Below, piece by piece: positions 36,149-44,669 of a stretch of 64,000 nucleotides of DNA. The DNA is from Fodinibius salsisoli (GTDB lineage: Bacteria; Bacteroidota; Rhodothermia; Balneolales; Balneolaceae), in the NCBI RefSeq assembly GCF_026229185.1, contig NZ_JAGGJA010000008.1, positions 186,001 to 250,000 of the forward strand, read 5' to 3'. The translations under genes were made by a program, and so were the position numbers. The notes under the pieces are model-generated. The model was not told where the DNA came from, did not search any database, and saw nothing but the letters and a program-made list of their open reading frames with translations. Numbering within the stretch: the stretch's first letter is position 1; each line of letters starts with the position of its first letter.

Positions 36149-37477
36149 ATGAGTAACGACTTTCCCTCTTCAAAATTTGAGCGCGGTAAAATTTTTGCCA
36201 AAACAGGCCTTAAAGTAGGAACCAACTATGCCAAACGATATCTCAAGAAATCGATGGGCCAGGAAGAAAGCGAAGAAGAGGGGCGCCAGTTCCACACCGA
36301 TAATGCCCGGCAGGTGTTCAACGAATTCACCAAACTCCGCGGCACGGCGCTAAAGATTGCCCAGTCCCTCAGTATGGATGAAGGCGTGCTGCCCGATGAA
36401 TTTGCTGACGTGATGAGTGAAGCGCAATACAGTGTACCTCCCATCAATAAGGCCCTGGCACGATCTATCATCAAAAAAGAACTGGGTGACTATCCCGAAA
36501 AACTGTTTGCCGAATTCAATCCCGATGCAATTGCCGCAGCTTCCATTGGACAGGTGCATGAAGCCCGTCTGGAAGATGGCCAGAAAGTAGCGGTTAAGAT
36601 CCAGTATCCCAATGTTCGAAACACCATCCATTCGGATATGTCTATTGCCAAATCGCTCGTAAAGCGACTAGCGAAAAGGGGGGCCAACCTTGATGATTAT
36701 TTTGATGAGATTGAATCTACCCTGATAGAAGAGACGGACTATCAGCAGGAAGGGGAATATATTGAATATTTTCACGAACGATTTGCCGGACAAAAAGTGG
36801 ATACCCCGCGCTGGATAAAAGAACTTTCTTCCCCGAAAGTGCTAACAATGACCTTTATTGAAGGCCAACACCTGAAGGAGTTTTTAGCAACAGATCCTTC
36901 CCAGGAGCAGCGCAATCACTATGGCCAGCTTTTGTGGGATTTCTTTCACGATCAGGTAGAACAACGTAACTTCATCCACGCGGATACTCATCCCGGCAAC
37001 TTTTTCTTTAAAGAAGATGGACGACTGGGCGTCATCGATTTTGGTTGTGTCAAAAAATTTGATGAGGAGTTTACGCAGAATTATATGCAGCTTCTGCCCA
37101 TCCTGATTAATGGGAATGAACAAGACGTCCGGGAACTCTACCTCCGGCTGGATATCACCAAAGAAAATCCGGATAATCCCAAAAAAGAAGAAGAGTTCTT
37201 TCAATTCTGTAAGAACTATGGCGAAAGCTTTGCCCTACCCTATATGGAAGACACATTCAATTTTGGCGACCCTTCATTTAAAAGGCGTATTAATCACTAT
37301 GCCAAACGGATGCCGATTATGAATGAGCCGCGGGGAGATAAAAACTTCATTTACAGTACCAAAGTTCATATGGGGCTCTATAGTTTCCTGATAAAGCTTA
37401 AGGCCCAAATTGATACCCAACAAAGTAAAGAAATCACGCAGCGAGTGCTGGGAGAAATGGAGCAAGAAACAGGCTAA
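36149..37477 (+). CDS. ABC1/AarF/UbiB-type atypical kinase
   Basis: This 442-aa protein has the ABC1 family motifs in order: LRGTALKIAQSLSMD with the KxGQ-like stretch (KIAQ here), AAASIGQVHEARLEDGQKVAVKIQYP (Ala-rich loop and the nucleotide Lys), LIEETDYQQEGEY, FIHADTHPGNFFF (catalytic loop) and LGVIDFGCVK (metal-binding DFG). UbiB/Coq8 relatives support isoprenoid-quinone synthesis or lipid homeostasis through ATPase activity. No C-terminal membrane helices are evident. It is the last gene of the unit. The substrate is not predictable. Confidence 0.9.
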   Translation: MSNDFPSSKFERGKIFAKTGLKVGTNYAKRYLKKSMGQEESEEEGRQFHTDNARQVFNEFTKLRGTALKIAQSLSMDEGVLPDEFADVMSEAQYSVPPINKALARSIIKKELGDYPEKLFAEFNPDAIAAASIGQVHEARLEDGQKVAVKIQYPNVRNTIHSDMSIAKSLVKRLAKRGANLDDYFDEIESTLIEETDYQQEGEYIEYFHERFAGQKVDTPRWIKELSSPKVLTMTFIEGQHLKEFLATDPSQEQRNHYGQLLWDFFHDQVEQRNFIHADTHPGNFFFKEDGRLGVIDFGCVKKFDEEFTQNYMQLLPILINGNEQDVRELYLRLDITKENPDNPKKEEEFFQFCKNYGESFALPYMEDTFNFGDPSFKRRINHYAKRMPIMNEPRGDKNFIYSTKVHMGLYSFLIKLKAQIDTQQSKEITQRVLGEMEQETG

Positions 37478-37879
37478 TTAAATAACAAATAAATGGCTTA
37501 ACGCATTGAACGATTGCAATCAAGCCCCCCCCTATGAACAGGTTTCAATCTCCCCAAAGTCTCTCTTCTCCATAGCCTGTCCCGACCAATGTCGGGGAGG
37601 GACTTTGGGATAAATGCCTCAAAATTTATAATTATCTCAAAATAACTCCATGAGTTCCTCCTTGGAGAAGGAGGACAGGAGGATTGACCAAATGTTGATA
37701 AATTTTTAATAACATGTTATAAATTTTAACCGCTAAACGGGTTAGCTTATTTAAAATACCCTAGCAATAGTTACCGCCAGTGGTAATCGTGTAGCATAAT
37801 ATAGGGTTATACCAAAATTATCTCGTTTCCCTTCTATATTTTTCAATTTTAAATAATGCAAGATAACTAAGAGGATATC
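37478..37879. other. Gene-free stretch with a family B repeat
   Basis: No coding frame is supported. It contains the family B repeat at 37545-37687. The AT-rich remainder probably holds the promoter of the lipoprotein gene at 37880. Confidence 0.6.
37545..37687 (+). repeat. Interspersed hairpin repeat, family B, copy 2
   Basis: This 143-bp element begins TCAATCTCCCC and ends AGGAGGATTGA. It shares with the copy at 18532-18672 the TGTCCCGACCA, GTCGGGGAGGGACTTT and CATGAGTTCCTCCTTGGAGA blocks. The central 40 bp differ. It is in the same orientation relative to the window as copy 1. Confidence 0.8.
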
Positions 37880-38449
37880 ATGAAAACTGTTAGTCTGTTA
37901 CTTCTGCTTGTATTGATAGGAACGATAACAGGGAGCTGTTCAAATTCATCGTCTCCAGCTTCTACAAATGGAGAGTTATCCGAAAGTCCATATGCAGAAG
38001 CTAAAAAAGTTTCGGTCCATGCTGATAGCTTAACAGACTTTGCCCAACAAATACCAGGGTTCGGAGGGTTGTTTATTAATGACTCCGACCAGTTAAGTAT
38101 TTACCTCACCAACCCGACCCAACAAGAGGCGAAGGCCAGGGAGGTTCTCTCAAATTCAGAACTTATCGCAAGATCTTTATCAAATAGTTCGGCATCGGTT
38201 TCCAATATGGAGGTATTAAAAGGCCAATATACATTTCTCACGCTTCTTGAGTGGAAAAGAGAGGTATCCAGCAAGGTGCTCGCTATGGATAACGTCTACA
38301 CCGGTGGCATTCATCAGTCTCAGAATAAATTATCCATAGGAGTTAAGGACGAAACTGTAGCAGCTAAAGTGAATGAGAAATTAGCAGAGCTGGATATCCC
38401 CAAGGAAGCGGTCATGATGTACCAAATGACTCCGCCTCAGTATTATTAG
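37880..38449 (+). CDS. Lipoprotein of unknown function
   Basis: This 189-aa protein has a lipobox (ITGSC, Cys20), a Ser/Pro-rich linker and one alpha/beta region (about residues 45-185). The segment QQIPGFGGLFINDSDQLSIYLTN and the closing NEKLAELDIPKEAVMMYQMTPP recall the pro-domain-like lipoproteins found before serine proteases in Bacteroidota, but no protease follows here, so it stands alone. It has no catalytic motif. A GAGGATATC site precedes the ATG by about 5 bp. Confidence 0.65.
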   Translation: MKTVSLLLLLVLIGTITGSCSNSSSPASTNGELSESPYAEAKKVSVHADSLTDFAQQIPGFGGLFINDSDQLSIYLTNPTQQEAKAREVLSNSELIARSLSNSSASVSNMEVLKGQYTFLTLLEWKREVSSKVLAMDNVYTGGIHQSQNKLSIGVKDETVAAKVNEKLAELDIPKEAVMMYQMTPPQYY

Positions 38450-38490
38450 ATATCCAGAAATACCTCGATTTCAGCCATGGACGCTAAGAG

Positions 38491-38644
38491 GGTTAGCAAA
38501 ACCAGACTTGTCATCCTGAATCATGTGCTGAACTTGTTTCAGTATCTCTTCAGTATTCCCGTTTAAATGCTGATTAGTATACATGAGATTCTGCCCCGAA
38601 GGATCGGGATCAGAATGACAAGATAGAGTAGTTCTGCAAAGCCC
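38491..38644 (+). repeat. Interspersed hairpin repeat, family A short subtype, copy at 38.5 kb
   Basis: It runs from GGTTAGCAAAACC to TTCTGCAAAGCCC, with the nested pair CTTGTCATCCTGA (38508-38520) and TCAGAATGACAAG near 38610-38622. It carries an extra 25-30 bp in the loop compared with the copy at 34275. Confidence 0.8.
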
Positions 38645-38649
38645 TTCTT

Positions 38650-39597
38650 TTAGTTCTGAATATCATTCAAAAACTTATAGAATTCGCTATTGGTAGAAAG
38701 AATGATGGATGTCTGTTCATCAAACACTTTTCCGTACGATTCCATCGTGCGCGTAAAGTTATAGAGCTCACGGGCCGACTGCGATTGATTATACGACTCC
38801 GCATAAATGGCCGTAGCCCGTGCATCAGCCTCACCCCGGATTTCTTCGGCTTTGCGAAAAGCATTAGACTGTATAGACTGTAACTCACGTTCTTTTTCGC
38901 CGTTAATGCGCGCCGCTTCACCCTGGCCTTCCGAACGGAATTTATCAGCGATACGGTTTCGCTCACTAATCATACGATCATACACCGTTTGGCGAACTTC
39001 TTCTACATAATTGATCCGTTTAAAGCGGAAGTCAAGGATCTCAATTCCCAGATCCGTGGCTCGTTCATTGGCAAGCTGTTGAATATTGGTCTGGATTGAA
39101 TCGCGCCCTACCGCAATATCAGCCAGAGAGTCTTCTACAACCTCGGTAATCGTTGCTCCGGAAATAGGATCTCTGTTTGTTGAACGTACCACTTCTACCA
39201 AGTCTTGTGAGGCTATGGCATTGCGTGTTTCCCCGTCGAGGATGTCATCCAGCCGCGACTGTGCCCCCCGTTCATCTCGCAGGCGCTTAAAAAATTGCAG
39301 TGGATCCGTAATTTGCCATCGGGCATAGGTATCCACAAAGATGAATTTTTTGTCCTTAGTGGGCACCTGATTCCGGTCGCCATCCCATTCCAGGTAACGC
39401 TTGTCAAAAAAGTTAGCTCGCTGTATCAGGGGTACCTTAAACTTCATGCCCGGCTCCGTAATAGCATCTCCCACCGGATCGCCAAACTGAGTGATAATAA
39501 CCTGCTCGGTCTCATCTACAATGTATGTGCCATCCAGGGCAATAAGAAAAACGACGCCAAGGACGAGGCCCAATGTAATTCCTTTAAAATTCTTCAT
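38650..39597 (-). CDS. hflC: HflC, subunit of the HflKC membrane complex
   Basis: This 315-aa protein has an N-terminal membrane anchor (about residues 6-24), an SPFH/band-7 domain (VDETEQVIITQFGDPVG, KFKVPLIQRANFFDKRYLEWDGD) and a long charged coiled coil (about 190-275). HflC and HflK form a cage in the inner membrane around the FtsH protease and modulate membrane-protein turnover. It starts 4 bp after the hflK stop, so the two genes are translationally close and one operon. Confidence 0.95.
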   Translation of the reverse strand: MKNFKGITLGLVLGVVFLIALDGTYIVDETEQVIITQFGDPVGDAITEPGMKFKVPLIQRANFFDKRYLEWDGDRNQVPTKDKKFIFVDTYARWQITDPLQFFKRLRDERGAQSRLDDILDGETRNAIASQDLVEVVRSTNRDPISGATITEVVEDSLADIAVGRDSIQTNIQQLANERATDLGIEILDFRFKRINYVEEVRQTVYDRMISERNRIADKFRSEGQGEAARINGEKERELQSIQSNAFRKAEEIRGEADARATAIYAESYNQSQSARELYNFTRTMESYGKVFDEQTSIILSTNSEFYKFLNDIQN

Positions 39598-39601
39598 CTG
39601 A

Positions 39602-40615
39602 CTAATTCTCTGTAGTTGAATTTTTTGTTGGCTGCTGTACGTTTACGCCATCCATCTGCATTTGAAGCAGCGGAAGCACATTATTCCCATTCTGATCGGT
39701 TATAATTTTATTGCCCATTTCGGGTATAATCTGTTCCAGTGTTTCAAGATATATCCGTTGTTTTGTCACCTCAGGAGCTTTAACGTACTCATTATAAAGC
39801 TGATTAAAACGCGAAGCCTCCCCCTCTGCTCTATTGGTCCGATTAATGGCATACCCTTCCGCTTTCTGTATGGTTTCCTGGGCCTCTCCGCGGGCTCGGG
39901 GAATGACTTTGTTGTAGGCGGATTTCGCTTCGTTAATCAACGTTTCTTTCTGCTGCTGAGCTTCATTCACAGCGTTGAAAGAAGGCTTCACCGGATCGGG
40001 GGGATTGATATCCTGCAGTACTACCTGCTCAATTTGAAGTCCGGACTCATACTCATTACAGAGCTTCTGAATTAACTGCTGCGCTTCGGCGGCAACCTCT
40101 GCCCTTCCTACAGTCAACACCTCGTTAACGGTGCGGTCGCCCGCAATTTGTCGCATCGCTGATTCTGATATATCGCGCAGGGTTTGCTCAGGTTTACGAA
40201 TCTTAAACAAAAAGTTATAGGGATCGGATACCCGGTACTGCACCACCCATTCCACATCAGCCAGATTCAAATCGCCGGTCAGCATTAACGACTCATCCGT
40301 ATATCCTGCCTTGGCATAGCTTGTATTAACTCCCGCCTGGGTGGTCCGATAGCCAAACTCATGCTTTAACTGACGTTCAACAGGTACATACCGCACCTCT
40401 TCGATGAAGGGCATCTTCAGGTTCAACCCGGACTCTGCTGTCCGAGTATATTCACCAAAGCGGGTAACGATGCCCACCTCTTCAGGATCAACGGTAAAAA
40501 AAGTAGCAAATGCCATAACAAGCACCAAGCCGACCAGTATCACATACCGGATATTCTTACTCAACTTCTCGAGTTGGGGCGGCAGTTCCATGCCGGAAAA
40601 ATTGGTTTCAGCCAT
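39602..40615 (-). CDS. hflK: HflK, subunit of the HflKC membrane complex
   Basis: This 337-aa protein has an N-terminal anchor (about residues 22-41), an SPFH/band-7 domain beginning VDPEEVGIVTRFGEYTRTAESGLNLKMPF, and an Ala/Glu/Arg-rich coiled coil (about 220-290). It is shorter than E. coli HflK because the Gly-rich N-terminal extension is absent. It is the first gene of hflKC and forms the alternating ring with HflC around FtsH. Confidence 0.95.
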   Translation of the reverse strand: MAETNFSGMELPPQLEKLSKNIRYVILVGLVLVMAFATFFTVDPEEVGIVTRFGEYTRTAESGLNLKMPFIEEVRYVPVERQLKHEFGYRTTQAGVNTSYAKAGYTDESLMLTGDLNLADVEWVVQYRVSDPYNFLFKIRKPEQTLRDISESAMRQIAGDRTVNEVLTVGRAEVAAEAQQLIQKLCNEYESGLQIEQVVLQDINPPDPVKPSFNAVNEAQQQKETLINEAKSAYNKVIPRARGEAQETIQKAEGYAINRTNRAEGEASRFNQLYNEYVKAPEVTKQRIYLETLEQIIPEMGNKIITDQNGNNVLPLLQMQMDGVNVQQPTKNSTTEN

Positions 40616-41026
40616 AAATAAAATATCAAGATGAAGTTTACTGTTCTACAACATTATGTAGCACCAACGTATGGTCCTAAAATTTTAGCTATATAATAGC
40701 GGTATCCATTGCCAATTAATAACCGTATTGAACTACTTATTTTTGGGTTAATCAATCGTACAGAGGGCTGTGTAAAATCTCTGAACCCAAGCTTGCTATT
40801 ATCTCGATGGTTTTGCCAACCCTCGTCCAATAAATACGATTGATATGAATTTTTGTTACAAGGCCAACATTGCCTCCTCCACGGGGTGAGCCAAAACAGG
40901 GCTGGAAGCATGCCAAAAGTCATTTACTGATACAACATAGAATCAAGTAACTCTGGCTAAATAAAAAAGCCGATGATTGCTCATCGGCTTTTCATTGTCT
41001 AATGAGATAATAAATGAGGTTTTGTA
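40616..41026. other. Gene-free stretch between hflK and the bacilliredoxin gene
   Basis: An open frame of 89 codons on the minus strand (40654-40923) has unusual Trp/Arg/Cys-rich composition (WLTPWRRQCWPC) and no recognisable family; I do not call it a gene. The stretch may be a dispersed repeat or a relic. The right end has the terminator at 40975-41002. Confidence 0.45.
40975..41002 (-). terminator. Terminator of the bacilliredoxin gene
   Basis: A perfect 12-bp stem (AAAAGCCGATGA at 40975-40986, TCATCGGCTTTT at 40991-41002) with a 4-nt loop lies 24 bp past the stop. On the minus strand the stem ends in T residues. Confidence 0.9.
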
Positions 41027-41476
41027 CTATTCCTCCTCATCTTCTCCGTTGAAGGCTTCAAAAACCATCTTTAAATCGTTGGCTACTTGCTCCTTCGTAC
41101 GTCCTTCCACACGATGACGCGGAATCATTGCCTTTATTTCACCATCTTTAAAATAAGCAAAAGCGGGAGAAGAAGGCGGATATTCGCTGAAATATTCACG
41201 GGCGCGTGCCGTGGCCTCTTTATCCTGACCGGCAAAAACGGTTACCATATGGTCAGGCTTATCTTCCGATTCATCCAGAGCTATCTTTACTCCCGGACGT
41301 GCATTACCAGCCGCACATCCACAAACGGAGTTAATGACCATTAACATCGTGCCTTTGTCATATTCTTTCATTGCACGATCTACATCATCAACGGTCTTTA
41401 GTTCTTCCACACCTAAATCCGTTAACTCTTCGCGCATCCATGAAACATCAGGTCCTGTTCCTAATCCAAATTGCAT
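41027..41476 (-). CDS. Bacilliredoxin, BrxA/BrxB family
   Basis: This 149-aa protein matches the YphP/YqiW (BrxA/B) family: a thioredoxin-like fold with NSVCGCAAGNARPGV, where the CGC motif (Cys52, Cys54) is the active site, followed by SPAFAYFKDGEIKAMIPRHRVEGR. Bacilliredoxins remove bacillithiol or similar low-molecular-weight thiols from mixed disulfides on proteins. The tail is acidic (GEDEEE). It lies just downstream of the superoxide dismutase gene on the same strand, but a terminator separates them. Confidence 0.93.
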   Translation of the reverse strand: MQFGLGTGPDVSWMREELTDLGVEELKTVDDVDRAMKEYDKGTMLMVINSVCGCAAGNARPGVKIALDESEDKPDHMVTVFAGQDKEATARAREYFSEYPPSSPAFAYFKDGEIKAMIPRHRVEGRTKEQVANDLKMVFEAFNGEDEEE

Positions 41477-41548
41477 AATTATACGTTCTTAGTTACAGCT
41501 TTTATTAACAAACGTTGAATATAACAAGCTTTTATGAAGTATTGAAGA

Positions 41549-41584
41549 AGAAAGCGCTCCACAATAATCTGTGAAGCGCTTTCT
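41549..41584 (-). terminator. Terminator of the superoxide dismutase gene
   Basis: AGAAAGCGCT (41549-41558) pairs with AGCGCTTTCT (41575-41584). The inner CCACA/TGTG can extend the stem. It lies 28 bp past the SOD stop. Confidence 0.8.
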
Positions 41585-41611
41585 GTAAAACATACGGCCT
41601 ATGAACAGATC

Positions 41612-42220
41612 TTAGGTAGCATCCGCATAGTTTTCATTCACTTGATCCCAGTTGACCAAGTTCCAGAAATGACTGATATAGTCGCCACGCTTATTTTGAT
41701 AGTGCAGGTAATAAGCATGTTCCCAAACGTCAACTCCTAATATTGGAGTCAGGCCGTTCATATAAGGACTGTTTTGATTAGCGGTAGAAAGCACTTCGAG
41801 ACTTCCATCGTCTTTCACGCACAACCATCCCCATCCGGAACCGAACTGGCTACCGGCGGCATTACTAAATAGTTCTTTAAATTCAGCAAAACTGCCGAAT
41901 TCATCATCAATAGCATCGGCAATATCGCCCGTTGCCGCTCCACCACCATTGGGAGACAGAATCGTCCAGAATAGCTTGTGGTTGGCATAACCGCCGCCAT
42001 TATTTATAACCGCCTGCTTGATATCATCAGGCACTTCGTTAATTCGTTGCAATACTTCTTCAATCGGCAGATCGGCAAATTCATGCCCTTCCAACGCTGC
42101 ATTCACCTTGTTTGTATATCCCTGGTGATGCTTGGTATGGTGAATCTTCATTGTGCGCTCGTCAATATGAGGTTCCAGCGCATCGTAATCATACGGTAAA
42201 TCAGGTAATTCGTAAGCCAT
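41612..42220 (-). CDS. Superoxide dismutase, Fe/Mn family
   Basis: This 202-aa protein is of normal length. The metal ligands are His27 (in [12 protein letters not shown]), His81 (ANHKLFW), Asp164 and His168 ([15 protein letters not shown]). The second-shell pattern has Gly at NNGGGYANH and Gln in TANQNSPYM, which is more like the Mn type, but metal use cannot be fixed from sequence. The GSGWGWL segment has Gly where most have Ala. It is cytosolic, as there is no signal peptide. It dismutates superoxide to hydrogen peroxide and oxygen. It is divergent from the SthA-like gene. Confidence 0.97.
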   Translation of the reverse strand: MAYELPDLPYDYDALEPHIDERTMKIHHTKHHQGYTNKVNAALEGHEFADLPIEEVLQRINEVPDDIKQAVINNGGGYANHKLFWTILSPNGGGAATGDIADAIDDEFGSFAEFKELFSNAAGSQFGSGWGWLCVKDDGSLEVLSTANQNSPYMNGLTPILGVDVWEHAYYLHYQNKRGDYISHFWNLVNWDQVNENYADAT

Positions 42221-42457
42221 AATTGTTACAATTTTAAGATTTTAGAGTTAAGAATAATGTAAAAGTAAATGGCAATAACTCTTTAATAATCAGTGGGTTA
42301 AATTTAACATCTTATTTGCATTCTCCCAATCAAAAAGGAAAATGATTTTGTTCCTATTTTGAATGCTTTTAAACAATTATTTAAAATAGAAATTTCCTTC
42401 GCAATTTCATCTATTTTACTTTTCTTTCAGCAAACCTTTAGCAACTGAAAAAATACC

Positions 42458-43915
42458 ATGAGCCGAGATTACGATGTCGTTATTATTGGCAGCGGACCCG
42501 CAGGGTTTTCGTGTGCCATGCAAAGTTCCAAGTTTGATCAAAATGTGTTGATTGTTGAATCTCACAAAGATTACCTGGGGGGCACCTGGATTAACACCGG
42601 TACTGTTCCCAGCAAAGCCCTTCGTGAAGCTGCCAAAACTATCCTGGAATTCAATGATCAGTTTGGTGACCATGAGAACAAAAAGCCTTACGAACGGTTT
42701 CGTATGGCCGACCTGCTGCAATACAAGCAGGAAATTCTGGAAAAAGAAAACCGGAAGGTCAAAAACGATCTCATCAAAAATAAAGTAGATGTAGCCCGGG
42801 GAGTCGGTCGTCTTAAAGACAGCCATACGGTTGAAGTGGAAACCCACTTTGGCACTACCGAAACATATACGGCCAACTATATTTTGCTCTGCACCGGCAA
42901 TAGCCCTATCGAGCCTACCAACTTCGACATTGACCACAACAAGGTTTTGGACTATAAATCGATTTTGGACCTAACGCACGTTCCACGCCGACTGGTCGTT
43001 ATAGGATCGAGTGTGAATGCCTTTGAATATGCTACCACTTTTGCGGCACTCGGGACACGTGTTACTATTCTGCACGAACAGCAGAATTATATGACCTTTC
43101 TTGATCATGAAATTAAGGAGCATCTCGAACGATCCCTTAAAAACAAAGATATCACTGTTAGAAGCGGCGTATCCATTGAGGAAGTCGAATTTAATCCACT
43201 GCGCAATAATACTGAAGTTAAATTCCGTTCACTCACGGGAGACAAGCGACTGCAGGTTATCGAAACCGAGCATGTGCTCCACCTGAATGGAAAACGACCC
43301 AATGTTGAAGGCCTAAACCTTGATAAGGCCGGAGTTGAAACGGATGAGAATGACTTTGTAGTTGTTGATGAAACCTACAAAACAAATGTTGACAGTATTT
43401 ATGCGGCCGGTGACCTTGTAGGATTTCCGCGCCTTGCCTCGGCATCCTTCACCCAGGGGCGGCTGGCGGCGTGTAATATGTTTGGTATCCCAACACTCGA
43501 AGTGCCCGAGCAGATCCCATACGGAGTATACAGCATCCCGGAGATCTCGAACATCGGCCTTACCGAACAGGAGGCTAAAGAACAGGGCATTGACATTACG
43601 GTCGGACGGGCGTACTTCAAAAACATTGCCAAGGCCGATATGACCAACCATGATGAAGGCCTGCTGAAGTTGGTATTCAGTACCGATTCACTAAAACTTC
43701 TGGGCGTTCATATTCTCGGTGATGAGGCCGCTAACCTAATCCACCTGGGCCAGGCTGTCATTGCTTCGGAGGGAGATGTACGGTACTTCATCCAGCACGT
43801 CATGAATTATCCGACCCTGAGCGAAGCTTACCGTATTGCCGCATTCAACGGTGTGAACAGAGTCTATCAGACAGGCAGTAAATACAAGAAAATTTTAGGA
43901 GAGCAGGCTGAATAA
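42458..43915 (+). CDS. sthA: Soluble pyridine nucleotide transhydrogenase-like flavoprotein (SthA family)
   Basis: This 485-aa protein belongs to class I pyridine nucleotide-disulfide oxidoreductases. It has the FAD site (DVVIIGSGPAGFSCAMQSSKF), a second Rossmann motif for NAD(P) (RRLVVIGSSVNAFEYATTFAALG), the FAD-closing SIYAAGDLVGFPRLASASFTQG and a dimerisation domain (HILGDEAANLIHLGQA). The usual redox Cys pair is absent: the segment reads GGTWINTGTVPSK. Loss of the disulfide is typical of SthA transhydrogenases, so NADH/NADPH interconversion is the best call. E. coli SthA keeps one Cys here and this protein has none. Its closest partners nearby are SOD and bacilliredoxin. Confidence 0.85.
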   Translation: MSRDYDVVIIGSGPAGFSCAMQSSKFDQNVLIVESHKDYLGGTWINTGTVPSKALREAAKTILEFNDQFGDHENKKPYERFRMADLLQYKQEILEKENRKVKNDLIKNKVDVARGVGRLKDSHTVEVETHFGTTETYTANYILLCTGNSPIEPTNFDIDHNKVLDYKSILDLTHVPRRLVVIGSSVNAFEYATTFAALGTRVTILHEQQNYMTFLDHEIKEHLERSLKNKDITVRSGVSIEEVEFNPLRNNTEVKFRSLTGDKRLQVIETEHVLHLNGKRPNVEGLNLDKAGVETDENDFVVVDETYKTNVDSIYAAGDLVGFPRLASASFTQGRLAACNMFGIPTLEVPEQIPYGVYSIPEISNIGLTEQEAKEQGIDITVGRAYFKNIAKADMTNHDEGLLKLVFSTDSLKLLGVHILGDEAANLIHLGQAVIASEGDVRYFIQHVMNYPTLSEAYRIAAFNGVNRVYQTGSKYKKILGEQAE

Positions 43916-43931
43916 TCAGTTTCTGACGGCC

Positions 43932-44642
43932 TTAAACATAGTGAATAGCCATTGTCAGTCCGGTGGAATCAGTTGGAGGCTCTTCGGGGAGAGTCTTCAT
44001 CTCCTGATCCAATGAATAGCCCGCATACAGTGCAAGGGCCATAGCATCAACGATATCGTCTTCATCAACCTGGTTTCGCCGGTATTCTTCCTTGATATCC
44101 CGGAAAAAATCATCCACAAACGGACTTCTTTTTTTCAGCAGTTCCAGCCTGTGGCGCAGCCCCTTCTTGGTTGCTTTCTTCTGGAGGATGGGATTTCCTC
44201 CATTCAGCTTCTGAAATAACAGCTCCGGATGGCTTTCAAAAACCTTCTCCCGCAGCGACTCATCCTCCTGCAAGTATTGATCTACCGCCCGGATATTTGG
44301 AGTAATGTTCCAGGATTGCAGCGTCACCTTCTTTCCGGTCGTTTCGAAACTTGTCATTGAAGCCTCAGCATAAGTGGGAGCATGAAGTGCCCGCCGGATG
44401 GGTGGGCTAAAGACACTGGACTGGTAATCAGCGCCCAGTACATCCCGAAGCTCTTGATCACACTCACGAACATATTCCTCATCAGTCAATCCAATAGGAA
44501 CATCGATAAAGATTCGATCATATTCTTCGAAATAATCGCCTAACGCCTGCTGAGATTCCAGCAGCCAATAACCGGCATTATCCTCATCCAGCGATATTGC
44601 AATCCATCCTGCGCGGCAGCCATCAATTCCTAATGTCTTCAC
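43932..44642 (-). CDS. DUF429 protein (predicted RNase H-like nuclease)
   Basis: This 236-aa protein starts KTLGIDGCRAGWIAISLDE, with the first acidic residue of an RNase H-like fold. It then has RIFIDVPIGLTDE and the family block SSVFSPPIRRAL, and an acidic VDEDDIVDAMALALYAG near the end. DUF429 has a predicted nuclease fold but no proven activity. It lies 27 bp after aspS in the same direction and is probably co-transcribed. It is convergent with the SthA-like gene. Confidence 0.88.
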   Translation of the reverse strand: MKTLGIDGCRAGWIAISLDEDNAGYWLLESQQALGDYFEEYDRIFIDVPIGLTDEEYVRECDQELRDVLGADYQSSVFSPPIRRALHAPTYAEASMTSFETTGKKVTLQSWNITPNIRAVDQYLQEDESLREKVFESHPELLFQKLNGGNPILQKKATKKGLRHRLELLKKRSPFVDDFFRDIKEEYRRNQVDEDDIVDAMALALYAGYSLDQEMKTLPEEPPTDSTGLTMAIHYV

Positions 44643-44669
44643 CTTCTCTTGTCCTCAACTATTTAGTTA

